Part shown: piece by piece, positions 49,755-58,942 of the stretch | Layout of the letters: every line of letters begins with the position of its first letter | Position numbering within the stretch: the first letter of the stretch is position 1 | NCBI RefSeq assembly: GCF_000176035.2 | Contig: NC_015675.1 | Span: 2,732,001-2,796,000 of the forward strand | Direction of reading: 5' to 3' | DNA from: Mesorhizobium opportunistum WSM2075 | GTDB taxonomy: Bacteria > Pseudomonadota > Alphaproteobacteria > Rhizobiales > Rhizobiaceae | Length of the DNA stretch: 64,000 bases | The notes under the pieces: generated by a model | What the model saw: only the letters and a program-made list of their open reading frames with translations | Databases searched by the model: none | Told to the model about the DNA's origin: nothing | Made by a program: the position numbers and the translations under genes

Positions 49755-50921
49755 ATGCGAAATGGAAGCGACGTCATCGTCGTCGGTGCGGGTATTGTCG
49801 GCTCGAGCACCGCCTATCATCTGGCCAAGGCGGGTGTGAACGTCACGCTGGTCGAGCAGACGCATCCGGCTGGTGGCCCGTCCGGCAAATCGTCGGCGCT
49901 GCTGCACGCCTTCTACCTGATGCCGGAACTGTCGCAGCTCTCCATCCGTGGTCGCGAGATATTGGTGTCGCTGCCTGAGATCGCCGGCGAAGGGTCCTTT
50001 GTGACCGAAGTCGGCATGATGTGGGTCTGCGGCGCCGACAATGAGGCGAGCTGGAAAGCGGCGGCCGAACGCATCCGTGGCGAGGGCGCTCGCATCGAGA
50101 CCTTGTCACCGCAAGCCTTCGCCGATGCCGCGCCCGGCTTTGCGCTCGACGATGTCGCGCTGGCGCTGTGGGAGCCGGAATACGGCTATGCCGATGCCTT
50201 CGGCGCCACCAACGCGATCGCTCGCGCCGCCCGTACCAACGGTGCGAAAATCCTGCAGAACACGCTTGTCGAAAGCCTTCGGCGGGAGGGCGACCGCATC
50301 ACCGGCGTCACCTTGATCGATGGGACGGTGCTGGAAGCCGAGACGGTCGTGCTCGCCGCCGGGCCATGGACGCGCCGCCTGTTGGAGACGGTGGGGCTGG
50401 ACCTGCCGTTGCATGTCGAACGCCATCCGATGGCCGTTCTCGATGCCGCCGGCAAGGCTAGGCATGTGATGCCCTTCGCCTGGTGCGATGACATTTCCTG
50501 CAACTACGCGCGGCCGGACAATGACGGCGTCATCCTGGCCGGCACTTGGGCCGGCGGCGGCACCGGCCTGCGCCACGAACATGCCGGCCGCCCGCGTTTC
50601 GTCGAGAATCCCGACACCTACATGGAAGGTGTCGAGGAGTCCGAATCGGTCGAGATCCTGGAGACCTTCGCCTCTCGCGTGCCCGCCATGGCCGAGCTCG
50701 GCATACGGCCCGGTTATGCCGGGCTCTACGACATGAGCCCCGACGATCTGCCTGTCATCGGACCCATGCCGGGTGTCGAAGGGCTGGTCGTCTCGGCGGG
50801 GTCGTCCGGCCATGGGTTCAAGACTGGACCAGCCGTCGGCGAGGCGGTGGCAAGGCTGGTCACCGAGGGGGCGCAACCGATCCTTGCGCCGTTCTCGCCC
50901 AGCCGCTTCAAGGCCGCGTGA
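49755..50921 (+). CDS. FAD-dependent oxidoreductase, DAO family
   Basis: A 388-residue D-amino-acid-oxidase-type flavoprotein. The dinucleotide fold is at the N-terminus (VIVVGAGIVGSSTAYHLAKA, then TLVEQ). A later block GLYDMSPDDLPVIGPMPGVE and the end motif VSAGSSGHGFKTGPAVGEAV are typical of sarcosine or gamma-glutamyl amine oxidases (PuuB-like). It would oxidise a secondary or glutamylated amine to an imine or aldehyde. GGGGA precedes the ATG. The stop overlaps the transporter gene start (TGATG). Confidence 0.92.
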   Translation: MRNGSDVIVVGAGIVGSSTAYHLAKAGVNVTLVEQTHPAGGPSGKSSALLHAFYLMPELSQLSIRGREILVSLPEIAGEGSFVTEVGMMWVCGADNEASWKAAAERIRGEGARIETLSPQAFADAAPGFALDDVALALWEPEYGYADAFGATNAIARAARTNGAKILQNTLVESLRREGDRITGVTLIDGTVLEAETVVLAAGPWTRRLLETVGLDLPLHVERHPMAVLDAAGKARHVMPFAWCDDISCNYARPDNDGVILAGTWAGGGTGLRHEHAGRPRFVENPDTYMEGVEESESVEILETFASRVPAMAELGIRPGYAGLYDMSPDDLPVIGPMPGVEGLVVSAGSSGHGFKTGPAVGEAVARLVTEGAQPILAPFSPSRFKAA

Positions 50922-52783
50922 TGGCGTCGGCGACAATCAGCGAGAGCAAGCCCCGCGGTTTCATGCCGGCAGCGTTCCGCAACGCCACGGCCGATGCCTT
51001 GTGCATGGTGGTGGTGCTGCTGCTTATGGCGCTTGCCGCCTTTGTCTTCGGTGGCGCCGCCATGCAGCGCGTCGTTACCTATGCCGCGATCATGCTGACC
51101 GCGGTGCTCGGCCTGCAGATATTCTCCGGCAACAGCGGCATCGTCTCTTTCGGCCAGGCCGCCTTTGTCGGCCTCGGCGCCTACGCCACTGGCATTCTCA
51201 CCATGCCGACGGCGCTGCAGCGAACGGCGCTGCGCGACCTGCCGGAATTCCTCGCCGGCTATCAGCTCTCCTTCTTCGCGGCGCTGGCCGTGGTGCTGGT
51301 GCTGGCTGTCGTCATCGGCCTGTTGACCGGCACGCCACTGCTCCGGCTGACCGGGTCGAGTGCCTCGATCGCCACGCTCGCCATGCTGATCATCGTCTAC
51401 ACGCTGTTGGTCGCCGGGCGCGAGATCACCCGCGGCAGCCAGCCCTTCTACGGCGTACCGCGCGAGGTAGGGCTGTGGACCGCCGCGGCGGTCGCTTCCG
51501 TGGCGCTGGTGGCGGCAAGGCTGTTTCGCGAAACCTCTTTCGGTCTCGCCAGCCGCGCCGCCGCCAATGACGAGCGCGGCGCCGCCGCCGTCGGCGTCGA
51601 CCAGCGCACGGCGCGGCTTGCCGCCTGGGTGGCGGGCGTGGTCGCGGCGATGGCCGCCGGCGCCATGATGGCGCAGTTCCTCGGTGCGTTTTCGCCGCGC
51701 GATTTCTATTTCGACCTCGGCTTCACCATGCTCGCCATGCTGATCGTCGGTGGCATGACCTCGTCGCTCGGTGCTTTTGCCGGCGTCATCGTCACCATCG
51801 TGGTGATCGAGGTGGTGCGCCGCTTCGAAGGCGGCGGTGAGGTGCTCGGCCTGCATCTGCCGGTCCTGTTCGGCCTCACCCAGGGTGTGCTCGCCATCGC
51901 CATGATCCTCGTCATCTGGCAGCGGCCGACCGGCCTTTTCGGCGAGCGCGAGCTCAACCTTCTGCGGCGGCCCGGACGCCCGGCGGAGACGGCTTCGGAC
52001 GCGCCGTCGCTTAAGGTCGGCGCGGACCGGCTGGTGGCCGACCATCTGTCGCGCCGCTACGCCGGTGTCGTGGCGGTGGACGACGTCAGCCTGAGCTTCG
52101 AGACCGACAGCATCACCGGCATCATCGGTCCCAATGGCGCCGGCAAGACGACGCTGCTCAACATGCTGGCTGGCGATGTCGAGCCAAGTGCCGGCAGCGT
52201 ATCCGTCGGTGGCGTGGCGCGGCAGGCCTCGGCCTTCCGCTTTGCCCGATCGGGCATCGCCCGCACCTTCCAGAACATCCGCGTCTTCCCGCACATGAGC
52301 GTGCTGGAAAATGTCGTCGTCGCCGCACGCCAGGTCGAACCCGGTCTCGGCCACGCCGAGGCGGCCGCCATGCGCGAGCTGTCTCGCATGGGCCTGGAGA
52401 AATTTGCCGATCAGCCCGCCGCCAGGCTTGCCTATGGCCAGCGTCGCCGGCTGGAAGTGGCCCGCGCGCTGGCACTGAAGCCGCGCTTCCTGCTGCTCGA
52501 TGAGCCGGCCGCCGGCATGAATGCGGTCGAGACCGCCGAGCTTGTCTCCATCCTGTCGGCGGTTCGCGCCGAGCGCCGCATCGGCGTCGTGCTTATCGAG
52601 CACGACATGCGGCTGGTGATGAACCTCTGCGAGCGCATCGTCGTCATCGATCATGGTCGCGTCATCGCCGACGGCACGCCCGGCGAGGTGCAGAAGAATC
52701 CGGCCGTCATCGCCGCCTATCTCGGCAGCCGCACCGCCCGCGCCAAGACAGCGCAGGCAACAGCCGAGGGCCAGACCGCATAG
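50921..52783 (+). CDS. Branched-chain-type ABC transporter LivM-LivG fusion (permease plus ATPase)
   Basis: A 620-residue protein joining two usually separate or differently arranged parts. Residues 1-345 are a LivM permease with about nine helices (LQIFSGNSGIVSFGQAAFVG, LGFTMLAMLIVGGMTSSLGA). Residues 370-610 are a LivG ATPase with Walker A GPNGAGKTTLL (about 404), LAYGQRRRLEVARAL in the signature position (Ser-Gly-Gly replaced by Ala-Tyr-Gly, usual for LivG) and Walker B FLLLDEPAAGMN. The linker is Arg/Pro-rich. No stop or start signal is seen at the joint. The ATG is coupled to the oxidase gene. Confidence 0.95.
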   Translation: MASATISESKPRGFMPAAFRNATADALCMVVVLLLMALAAFVFGGAAMQRVVTYAAIMLTAVLGLQIFSGNSGIVSFGQAAFVGLGAYATGILTMPTALQRTALRDLPEFLAGYQLSFFAALAVVLVLAVVIGLLTGTPLLRLTGSSASIATLAMLIIVYTLLVAGREITRGSQPFYGVPREVGLWTAAAVASVALVAARLFRETSFGLASRAAANDERGAAAVGVDQRTARLAAWVAGVVAAMAAGAMMAQFLGAFSPRDFYFDLGFTMLAMLIVGGMTSSLGAFAGVIVTIVVIEVVRRFEGGGEVLGLHLPVLFGLTQGVLAIAMILVIWQRPTGLFGERELNLLRRPGRPAETASDAPSLKVGADRLVADHLSRRYAGVVAVDDVSLSFETDSITGIIGPNGAGKTTLLNMLAGDVEPSAGSVSVGGVARQASAFRFARSGIARTFQNIRVFPHMSVLENVVVAARQVEPGLGHAEAAAMRELSRMGLEKFADQPAARLAYGQRRRLEVARALALKPRFLLLDEPAAGMNAVETAELVSILSAVRAERRIGVVLIEHDMRLVMNLCERIVVIDHGRVIADGTPGEVQKNPAVIAAYLGSRTARAKTAQATAEGQTA

Positions 52784-52831
52784 ACCGCAACGACAACAGC
52801 CAACGATAACAAATCCAGAAGGAGAACCGAC

Positions 52832-53998
52832 ATGCCAAGCCTCTATCGCCTCCACCGCGCAGCTTTGTGCGCGGCTGCGTTCGGCATCGCCGCCATGTCC
52901 ACGGCCAGCGCCGAGGAGATCATCATCGGTGCGGCGACCGCGCAGACCGGCGGCCTTGCCCCATACGACCAGCCGGCCCTTGCCGGCCTGCGCATGTCGC
53001 TCGACGAGCTCAACGCCAAAGGCGGGCTCGGCGGCAAATACACCGTCAAGCTGATGATCAAGGACACACGCTCCGACACCGCGCAGACCGCCACCGTTGC
53101 CCAGGAACTGATCGACGCCGGCGCCAAGATCATGATCACGCCGTGCGATGCCGATCCGTCGATTTCGGCAGGACAGCTCACGCAGCCGCTCGGCATCCCG
53201 ACATTGACGCTGTGCGGCTCGGCACCCGTGCTCACCGGCGCGGTCGGCGACGTCATGTTCGGCACCTATCCGGCCGACAACGTCCAGGCGACGGCGGTCG
53301 CCGATTTCGCCGTCTCAGAAGGCAAGAAGAAGGTGTTCCTGCTGACCTCGCCGGATTCCACCTACACCGCCAACCTGCCGGAATATTTCGGCAAGGTATT
53401 CGAGAAGAAGGGCGGCGCCGTCGTCGGCCGCGGCACCTTCACCATGGGCCAGCCGGACTTCTCCGCCGAGATAACCAACATCAAGGGGCTGGCCGACAAG
53501 CCGGACCTGATCATGACGGCGGCCTACGAGCCGGACTTCCCGGCCTTCATCCAGCAATTGCGCGGCGCCGGCGTCACCATCCCGGTCTATGGCGCCGACG
53601 CCATCGGCACGCCGACCATCAAGGCCCTGGGCAAGCTGGTCGAAGGCGTCGTCTACACTGCGGCCGGCTATGCCGAGCCGGGCAGCAAGCTCGAGGCCTT
53701 CAATGCCGCCTTCAGCAAATATGCCGGCCATGCACCGGAATCGACCTATGAGGTCAATGGCTATGAGATCGGCCTGATCCTCGACCAGGCGGTGAAGACC
53801 GCCGGCTCCGACGATCCGAAGGCAATCCGCGACGCCATCGCCAACCTCAGGGATTTCGACGGCATCACCGGCAAGATCACCTATGCCGGCACCGACCGCA
53901 TGCCGCTGCGGCCGGTGGCGCTGATGCGCTATGAGGGCGGCGAGGGCAAGCACGTGCAGACGCTGATCCCCGACGCCGCCGACGTTCCCGCGCCGTGA
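52832..53998 (+). CDS. LivK-type ABC transporter substrate-binding protein
   Basis: A 388-residue periplasmic binding protein of the Peripla_BP_6 (leucine-binding) group. The signal peptide is residues 1-28 (HRAALCAAAFGIAAMSTASA). The fold begins EIIIGAATAQTGGLAPYDQP, then LAGLRMSLDELNAKGGLGGK and IKDTRSDTAQTATVAQELID, with YEVNGYEIGLILDQAVKTAG later. It captures an amino acid, amide or amine for the Liv-type importer around it. AGAAGGAGA precedes the ATG. Confidence 0.94.
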   Translation: MPSLYRLHRAALCAAAFGIAAMSTASAEEIIIGAATAQTGGLAPYDQPALAGLRMSLDELNAKGGLGGKYTVKLMIKDTRSDTAQTATVAQELIDAGAKIMITPCDADPSISAGQLTQPLGIPTLTLCGSAPVLTGAVGDVMFGTYPADNVQATAVADFAVSEGKKKVFLLTSPDSTYTANLPEYFGKVFEKKGGAVVGRGTFTMGQPDFSAEITNIKGLADKPDLIMTAAYEPDFPAFIQQLRGAGVTIPVYGADAIGTPTIKALGKLVEGVVYTAAGYAEPGSKLEAFNAAFSKYAGHAPESTYEVNGYEIGLILDQAVKTAGSDDPKAIRDAIANLRDFDGITGKITYAGTDRMPLRPVALMRYEGGEGKHVQTLIPDAADVPAP

Positions 53999-54002
53999 TA
54001 TC

Positions 54003-54707
54003 ATGCTGAGCGTCGAAGCCCTCAAGATACGCTACGGCGAAGTCGAGGCGGTGCGCCGCGTCGACCTCACCGTCGACAGCGGCGAGATCATCGCGCTGGT
54101 CGGCGCCAATGGCGCCGGCAAGAGCTCGACGCTCGGCGCCGTCGCCGGGCTGGTACCGGCAGCGTCCGGCAAGGTGGTGTTCGACGGTGTCGACATTACC
54201 GGCCTTGCGCCGGAGGCGATCGCCCGCAAGGGCGTCGCGCTGGTTCCCGAAGGCCGCCGCATCTTTGCCAGCCTGACCGTGGCCGACAATCTGCGTCTGG
54301 GCGGCGCGGTGCATCAGCCCGCGGCCGAGGCACGGGTGCGCGAGGAGGAAATGCTGGAACTGTTCCCGATCCTGCGCCGCTACCATCGCGTCAAGGGCGG
54401 CAATCTGTCGGGCGGCGAACAGCAGATGCTGGCCATCGCCCGCGCCCTGATGGGCAAGCCGCGCATGGTGCTGCTCGACGAGCCTTCGCTCGGCCTCGCC
54501 CCGCAATTGATCGACACCGTCTTCGACCTGATCGCCGAGCTGCGCCGCAAGGGCCTGACCATCCTTCTGGTCGAACAGAATGTGGCTCTGGCGCTCGAAA
54601 TCGCCGACCGCGCCATCGTGCTCGCCAATGGCAAGGTGGTGTTGTCGGGCACCGCGAAGGAACTCGCCTCCTCGGACCTCGTCCGCCAGGCCTATCTGGG
54701 AGCTTGA
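54003..54707 (+). CDS. LivF-type ABC transporter ATPase
   Basis: A 234-residue ATPase: Walker A GANGAGKSSTLG (about residue 35), Q-loop region VALVPEGRRIFASLTVADNL, signature NLSGGEQQMLAIARAL (about 135) and Walker B MVLLDEPSLGLAPQ. It partners the ATPase half of the LivM-LivG fusion. It begins four bases after the binding-protein stop. The TTG at 54704 makes a possible overlapping start for the next gene, but ATG 54713 is preferred there. Confidence 0.95.
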   Translation: MLSVEALKIRYGEVEAVRRVDLTVDSGEIIALVGANGAGKSSTLGAVAGLVPAASGKVVFDGVDITGLAPEAIARKGVALVPEGRRIFASLTVADNLRLGGAVHQPAAEARVREEEMLELFPILRRYHRVKGGNLSGGEQQMLAIARALMGKPRMVLLDEPSLGLAPQLIDTVFDLIAELRRKGLTILLVEQNVALALEIADRAIVLANGKVVLSGTAKELASSDLVRQAYLGA

Positions 54708-54712
54708 GAAGC

Positions 54713-55594
54713 ATGATCGCGCAGCAGATCATCAATGCGGTCAGCCTCGGCGGCGTCTATGCGCTGCTGGCGCTCGGGCTGGCGATCGTCTTTTCCATCG
54801 TCGGGCTGATCAACTTTGCTCATGGCGAACTGATGACATTGTCAGGCTATGCGCTCCTGGCCTCGCTGGTCTTCGGCCTTCCTTTCCCCGTGGCCGTGCT
54901 TGTCGCCGTGTCCTGCGGCGCACTCGCCGCCGTCGCCATGGAGCGCGTTGCCTTCCGGCCGATGCGCGGCGCCAGCGTCACCAGCCTTTTGCTGACCAGC
55001 TTCGCCGTTTCCAGCCTGCTGAAAGTGGTTTTCCAGAATGGCATCTCGGCCCGGCCGCAAGCTGTCGCCATGCCCGGCTGGATGACCGGCGCCTTCTCCT
55101 TCGGCGACTTCACCATCGGCGTTGGCCCCAGCATCTCCATCGTCGTCTCGGCGTTGGCGCTGGTCGCGCTGGAAGTCTTCCTGCGCCGTTCGGTGACCGG
55201 TACGGCGATGCGCGCCGCGGCCGAGGATTTCGATGTCGTGCGCCTGATGGGCATTCCTGCCAGCCGCATCATCGCCACCGCCTTCCTGCTCTCCGGCCTG
55301 CTGGCCGGGCTCGCGGCAATGCTGTGGGTGGCGCAGCGCGCTTCCGTCGATCCGCTGATGGGTTTCACGCCGGTGCTCAAAGCCTTCATCGCCGCTGTCG
55401 TCGGTGGTCTCGGCAGCTTGCCGGGCGCGGTCGCCGGCGGCTTTCTGCTCGGCATCATCGAGGTGCTGCTGCAGGCGACGCTGCCGGGGGCGATCGCGCC
55501 CTATCGCGACGCCATCGTGCTGTCGGGGGTCATCGCCGTGCTGCTGCTGCGCCCGCAAGGCCTGATCCCGGCGGTCCGCGTCCAGCGCAGTTGA
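54713..55594 (+). CDS. LivH-type ABC transporter permease
   Basis: A 293-residue membrane permease with about eight helices: LGGVYALLALGLAIVFSIVG, LINFAHGELMTLSGYALLAS, AFRPMRGASVTSLLLTSFAV and FIAAVVGGLGSLPGAVAGGF. It pairs with the LivM half of the fusion to form the channel. ATG 54713 is chosen over TTG 54704. Gene order here (LivM-G, K, F, H) differs from the usual K-H-M-G-F. Confidence 0.94.
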   Translation: MIAQQIINAVSLGGVYALLALGLAIVFSIVGLINFAHGELMTLSGYALLASLVFGLPFPVAVLVAVSCGALAAVAMERVAFRPMRGASVTSLLLTSFAVSSLLKVVFQNGISARPQAVAMPGWMTGAFSFGDFTIGVGPSISIVVSALALVALEVFLRRSVTGTAMRAAAEDFDVVRLMGIPASRIIATAFLLSGLLAGLAAMLWVAQRASVDPLMGFTPVLKAFIAAVVGGLGSLPGAVAGGFLLGIIEVLLQATLPGAIAPYRDAIVLSGVIAVLLLRPQGLIPAVRVQRS

Positions 55595-55598
55595 TGTC

Positions 55599-56228
55599 AT
55601 GTACAGCAAGCCAGAATTCGCGCCGCTGTCGCGCGACGATGTCTTCGGCCTGATCGAGGCGGCCGTCTTTGCCACTGTGGTGACATCGGGACCGCAAGGG
55701 CTCGTCGTCTCGCACCTGCCCTACGTGCTCGACCGCACGCGCGGCGCAAACGGCACGCTGGTCTCACACCTCGCCAGGGCCAATCCGCACAGCGCGCTGA
55801 TTGCCGAGGGCAGGGAGACGGTCGCCGTCTTCCAGGGTCCGCACGGCTACATTTCGCCGTCCTGGTATCCGCGCAATCCGGTGCGCGACAGTGCGCCGAC
55901 CTGGAACTTTGCCGTGGTGCACTGCCATGGCCGGCCGGTGCCGCTCGACGACTACGGCACCGCCCGGCATCTCCTGCAACTTGTCGACATGTTGGAAAGA
56001 GATCGCGACGACCGCTGGCGCATGCGCGAACTCGGTCCCGGCGGCATGGAGAGGCGCATGCCCAGCATCATCGGCTTCGACATGCCGATCAAGCGCCTCG
56101 AAGCCAAGTTCAAGATGGGCCAGGATGAGCGCCTCTACGACACGGACGGAGCCATCGGCGCGCTGGAGGAAACCGATCCGGCGCTGGCGGCCATGATGAA
56201 GACGCACAATGCCCATCGCTGCGACTGA
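55599..56228 (+). CDS. PaiB-type FMN-binding protein
   Basis: A 209-residue protein of the FMN-binding negative transcriptional regulator (PaiB) family with the flavin-binding split barrel: FGLIEAAVFATVVTSGPQGL, VSHLPYVLDR, AVFQGPHGYISPSWYP and TWNFAVVHCHGRPV. The C-terminal part (MERRMPSIIGFDMPIKRLEA, KFKMGQ) is typical. It follows livH after four bases, so it is part of the uptake operon. Whether it binds DNA or is a flavin/pyridoxal enzyme is unclear; in Bacillus it is linked to polyamine control, which fits the theme. Confidence 0.9.
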   Translation: MYSKPEFAPLSRDDVFGLIEAAVFATVVTSGPQGLVVSHLPYVLDRTRGANGTLVSHLARANPHSALIAEGRETVAVFQGPHGYISPSWYPRNPVRDSAPTWNFAVVHCHGRPVPLDDYGTARHLLQLVDMLERDRDDRWRMRELGPGGMERRMPSIIGFDMPIKRLEAKFKMGQDERLYDTDGAIGALEETDPALAAMMKTHNAHRCD

Positions 56229-56507
56229 CCGACGAGAAACTTGCCTGCCAGTTGACCTTCAATAGGCCACTCCGCCCGCGACTTCTGCTCGCCCGCGATC
56301 TTCTGCTCGCATCCATGCGTGGAAAAATCGTTCGCCCTGGCGGCCTCGAAGGGCCGATCGTTCCTTTCCCGGCAATAGGAAGTCGATGAGACTTGCAAGC
56401 ACTGATGGCGACTCCGGTCGCGGAAAAGTGCCTGCACATTCAATTGGCTGGGTTTTCCAAGTGGAAGTTCATGCCACGTCCCGAAAGACCAGGGGAAGGA
56501 ACCTGAT

Positions 56508-57527
56508 ATGCCAAGAATAGTGCCTGTGCTCGATCTGAGCCGTCTGGAGCAAGGCGCGTCGGAGCGCCGGACATTTCTGGCGGACTTGCGTTCCGCGTCG
56601 CGCGATATCGGCTTCTTCTATCTGGCCGGACATGGCATCTCCTGGGCCGAGATCAGCGAGGTGCTCACCGCATTGCGCCATTTCTTCGCCTTGCCGGAGG
56701 CCGACAAGCTTGCGATCGAGATGGTCAGATCCGCGCAGTTCCGCGGTTACACGCGCGCCGGTGGCGAACTGACCAGGGGCAAGGAGGACTGGCGCGAACA
56801 ACTCGACATCGGTGTCGAACGCCAGCCCATTGCGCAAGGACCGGGAATTCCCGCCTGGACGCGGCTGCAAGGACCAAACCAGTGGCCCGCCGCACTGCCG
56901 GAGCTCAAGCCGGCACTGCTTGCCTGGCAGAGCAAGGCGACGGCGGTGGCGATCCGGCTGTTGAAAGCCTTCGCACTGTCGCTCGATCAACCCGAGGATG
57001 CTTTCGACCCTATCTATGAAGGGGAGCCCAATCACCGCATGAAGATCGTGCGCTACCCCGGCCGCGATGCAACCGGCGGCGACCAGGGTGTCGGCGCGCA
57101 TAAGGATGGCGGCTTCCTGACGCTGCTGCTCCAGGACGACAGCAAAGGGCTGCAGGTCGATTATGATGGAAGCTGGGTGGATGTGGACCCCATTCCCGGA
57201 ACGCTCGTCGTCAACATCGGCGAACTGCTTGAACTGGCCTCGAACGGCTATTTGCGCGCAACGGTGCACCGCGTGGTAACGCCGCCCGCCGGTGTCGAGC
57301 GCATTTCGGTGCCGTTCTTCTTCAGCGCCAGGCTCGATGCGACGATACCACTGCTTGGTCTTTCCGAGGAACTGGCGGCGCAGGCACGCGGGCCGGCCAG
57401 CGATCCGGACAATCCGCTGTTTCGCGATGTCGGAACCAATCTGCTGAAAAGCCGGCTGCGTTCGCATCCCGACGTCGCGCGGCGCCACTATGCGGACCTG
57501 CTGGAACCGGAAGTCCGAGCCGGCTGA
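56508..57527 (+). CDS. 2-oxoglutarate/Fe(II) oxygenase, isopenicillin N synthase-like
   Basis: A 339-residue oxygenase. The N-terminal DIOX_N domain has VPVLDLSRLEQG and SRDIGFFYLAGHGI. The double-stranded helix core carries the iron ligands His198 and Asp200 (HKDGG) and His254 (TVHRVV), and the 2-oxoglutarate-binding Arg265 and Ser267 (RISVPFF). GGTWPAA-type substrate features of named enzymes are absent, so the substrate is unknown. A single gene with AGGGGAAGGA ribosome binding site; a strong terminator follows at 57693. Confidence 0.92.
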   Translation: MPRIVPVLDLSRLEQGASERRTFLADLRSASRDIGFFYLAGHGISWAEISEVLTALRHFFALPEADKLAIEMVRSAQFRGYTRAGGELTRGKEDWREQLDIGVERQPIAQGPGIPAWTRLQGPNQWPAALPELKPALLAWQSKATAVAIRLLKAFALSLDQPEDAFDPIYEGEPNHRMKIVRYPGRDATGGDQGVGAHKDGGFLTLLLQDDSKGLQVDYDGSWVDVDPIPGTLVVNIGELLELASNGYLRATVHRVVTPPAGVERISVPFFFSARLDATIPLLGLSEELAAQARGPASDPDNPLFRDVGTNLLKSRLRSHPDVARRHYADLLEPEVRAG

Positions 57528-57692
57528 GCTTCACAGGCTCGAAAGGACAGGATTTTCGCAACTCATGCCGATCTTTAGAAAATTATTCGTCGTATCTGGC
57601 CGGAAATCGGCTCAAAAGGGAAAAATCCGCTCAGCGTTTTCCTCCCATTTCGTTGAACGGTGTTCCCCTCTGAAGGTTTTGACCTTCTTTTT

Positions 57693-57725
57693 GGCCGGGC
57701 CGCTTTCGCGCCCGGCCATTTTTCT
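57693..57725 (+). terminator. Rho-independent terminator after the oxygenase gene
   Basis: GGCCGGGC (57693-57700), loop CGCTTTCGC, GCCCGGCC (57710-57717), then ATTTTTCTT. A perfect 8-bp GC stem with a T run, 166 bases after the oxygenase stop. Confidence 0.85.
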
Positions 57726-57821
57726 TCCTGACACGCGCGTTGCCAGGGCCGCGCCGATCCGGCAGGTTTCGTCTGGGTCATTCGGTGATCGGCCGCAATC
57801 AGTGGAAAGAAGGAGGGTCTC

Positions 57822-58511
57822 ATGACCTCCAATGTCGCCGTCATCGCCGGCGCGGGCTCCGGATTGAGCGCCTCGCTGGCGCGCCTGCTCGCCGGCGAGG
57901 GCTTTCGCGTGGTCCTGGCCGCCCGCAATATCGAGAAACTCGGCGCCTTGCAGGCACAAATCGGCGCGCAGGCCGTGGCAACGGATGTCTCCGATCCCGC
58001 ATCGGTCGAGCGTTTGTTCGATGTCGCCGACAAGGCCGGTCCGCTTTCGATCGTGATTTTCAATGCCAGCGGACGCGCCCGCGGCCCGATAACCGAGCTC
58101 GATCCCGAGGCGGTCCGGCAGGCATTGCTGGTCGGCGCCTATGGCGGGTTCCTGGTCGGTCAGCAAGCGGCCCGGCGGCTCCTCGCTCGAGGGGCGGGCT
58201 CGATCTTCTTCACCGGCGCGACGGCAAGCGTGAAAGGGTTCGCCGGCTCCGCCGGTTTTGCCATGCCGAAATTCGGCTTGCGCGGACTGGCGCAATCCAT
58301 GGCCCGCGAACTGGCCCCGAAGAACATCCACGTCGCGCACTTCCTCATCGATGGCGCCATCGCTTCGGCCATGTCCGGCCAGGAGTCGGAGCCGCAGGAT
58401 CGCCGGCTGTCACCGGATGCGATTGCCGAGGCCTATCTCTCCATCCATCGCCAGCAGCGCAGCGCCTGGACCTGGGAAATGGAGCTCAGGCCTTGGGTGG
58501 AGACATTCTGA
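57822..58511 (+). CDS. SDR-family protein with Phe in place of catalytic Tyr
   Basis: A 229-residue short-chain dehydrogenase-fold protein. The cofactor site reads AGAGSGLSASLARLLAGEGF, a GxGSGLG-like variant. The NNAG motif is FNASGRA. The catalytic YxxxK is FAMPKFG with Phe146 and Lys150, so the usual Tyr is missing; the family usually keeps Tyr. The C-terminus (QQRSAWTWEMELRPWVETF) fits a group of SDR proteins often annotated as glucose 1-dehydrogenase-like. Activity is thus uncertain. AGAAGGAGG precedes the ATG. The stop lies in a 13-bp tandem duplication. Confidence 0.88.
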   Translation: MTSNVAVIAGAGSGLSASLARLLAGEGFRVVLAARNIEKLGALQAQIGAQAVATDVSDPASVERLFDVADKAGPLSIVIFNASGRARGPITELDPEAVRQALLVGAYGGFLVGQQAARRLLARGAGSIFFTGATASVKGFAGSAGFAMPKFGLRGLAQSMARELAPKNIHVAHFLIDGAIASAMSGQESEPQDRRLSPDAIAEAYLSIHRQQRSAWTWEMELRPWVETF

Positions 58512-58942
58512 CGGGGCTGGCTGACGGGGCTGGCAAAAGGTGCGACTTTCCGCGTCTTGCGGGCAAAATCGAGAGGAGTCGACATTGAACGGGGATATCA
58601 CTATATAGCGGCGGCTTCGTAACGCATGCCTAAGGGCTGCGCCACGGAAGCGACTGTAAATGTGCTACGTATTGCGCCATCTTTTGTGACGAAAATCGGC
58701 TCGAAAACCGGAAAAAAGCAAATAGAAACAGTGGCGCACAGCCGGGTCGATCCGGCTAAACGGTACCAGCCCCTCCAGAATCAGAAAATGTTCTTCAAAC
58801 CTCGATTTCCTACGGCTCTGTGGACCTTGGACGGCATCGGCTTGCCGGGGCGTTACGACTCGGTTGGAATGGGGACAGGCATCCTTTGCGGGATGCCGGC
58901 GTTTATGATTACCAACCGGCTTTGCCGCCAGGGAACAGCAGT
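58512..58942. other. Intergenic region before the DUF768 gene
   Basis: These 431 bp hold no convincing gene. A tandem 13-bp repeat (CTGACGGGGCTGG twice, 58508-58533) spans the SDR stop. GGCATCC (58878-58884) and GGATGCC (58891-58897) form a hairpin about 45 bases before the DUF768 ATG. A phrase AAAATCGGCTC-GAAAA near 58691 resembles one near 57603. The promoter of the DUF768 gene must be here but cannot be placed. Confidence 0.4.

Noticed and set aside
57600..57630. Phrase AAATCGGCTC-AAAA shared with 58690-58720
   Set aside because: Only about 20 similar bases without inverted repeats; not enough to call a repeat family from two copies.
58508..58533. 13-bp tandem duplication at the end of the SDR gene
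   Set aside because: Only two units with no further structure; best explained by simple slippage and not a functional element.
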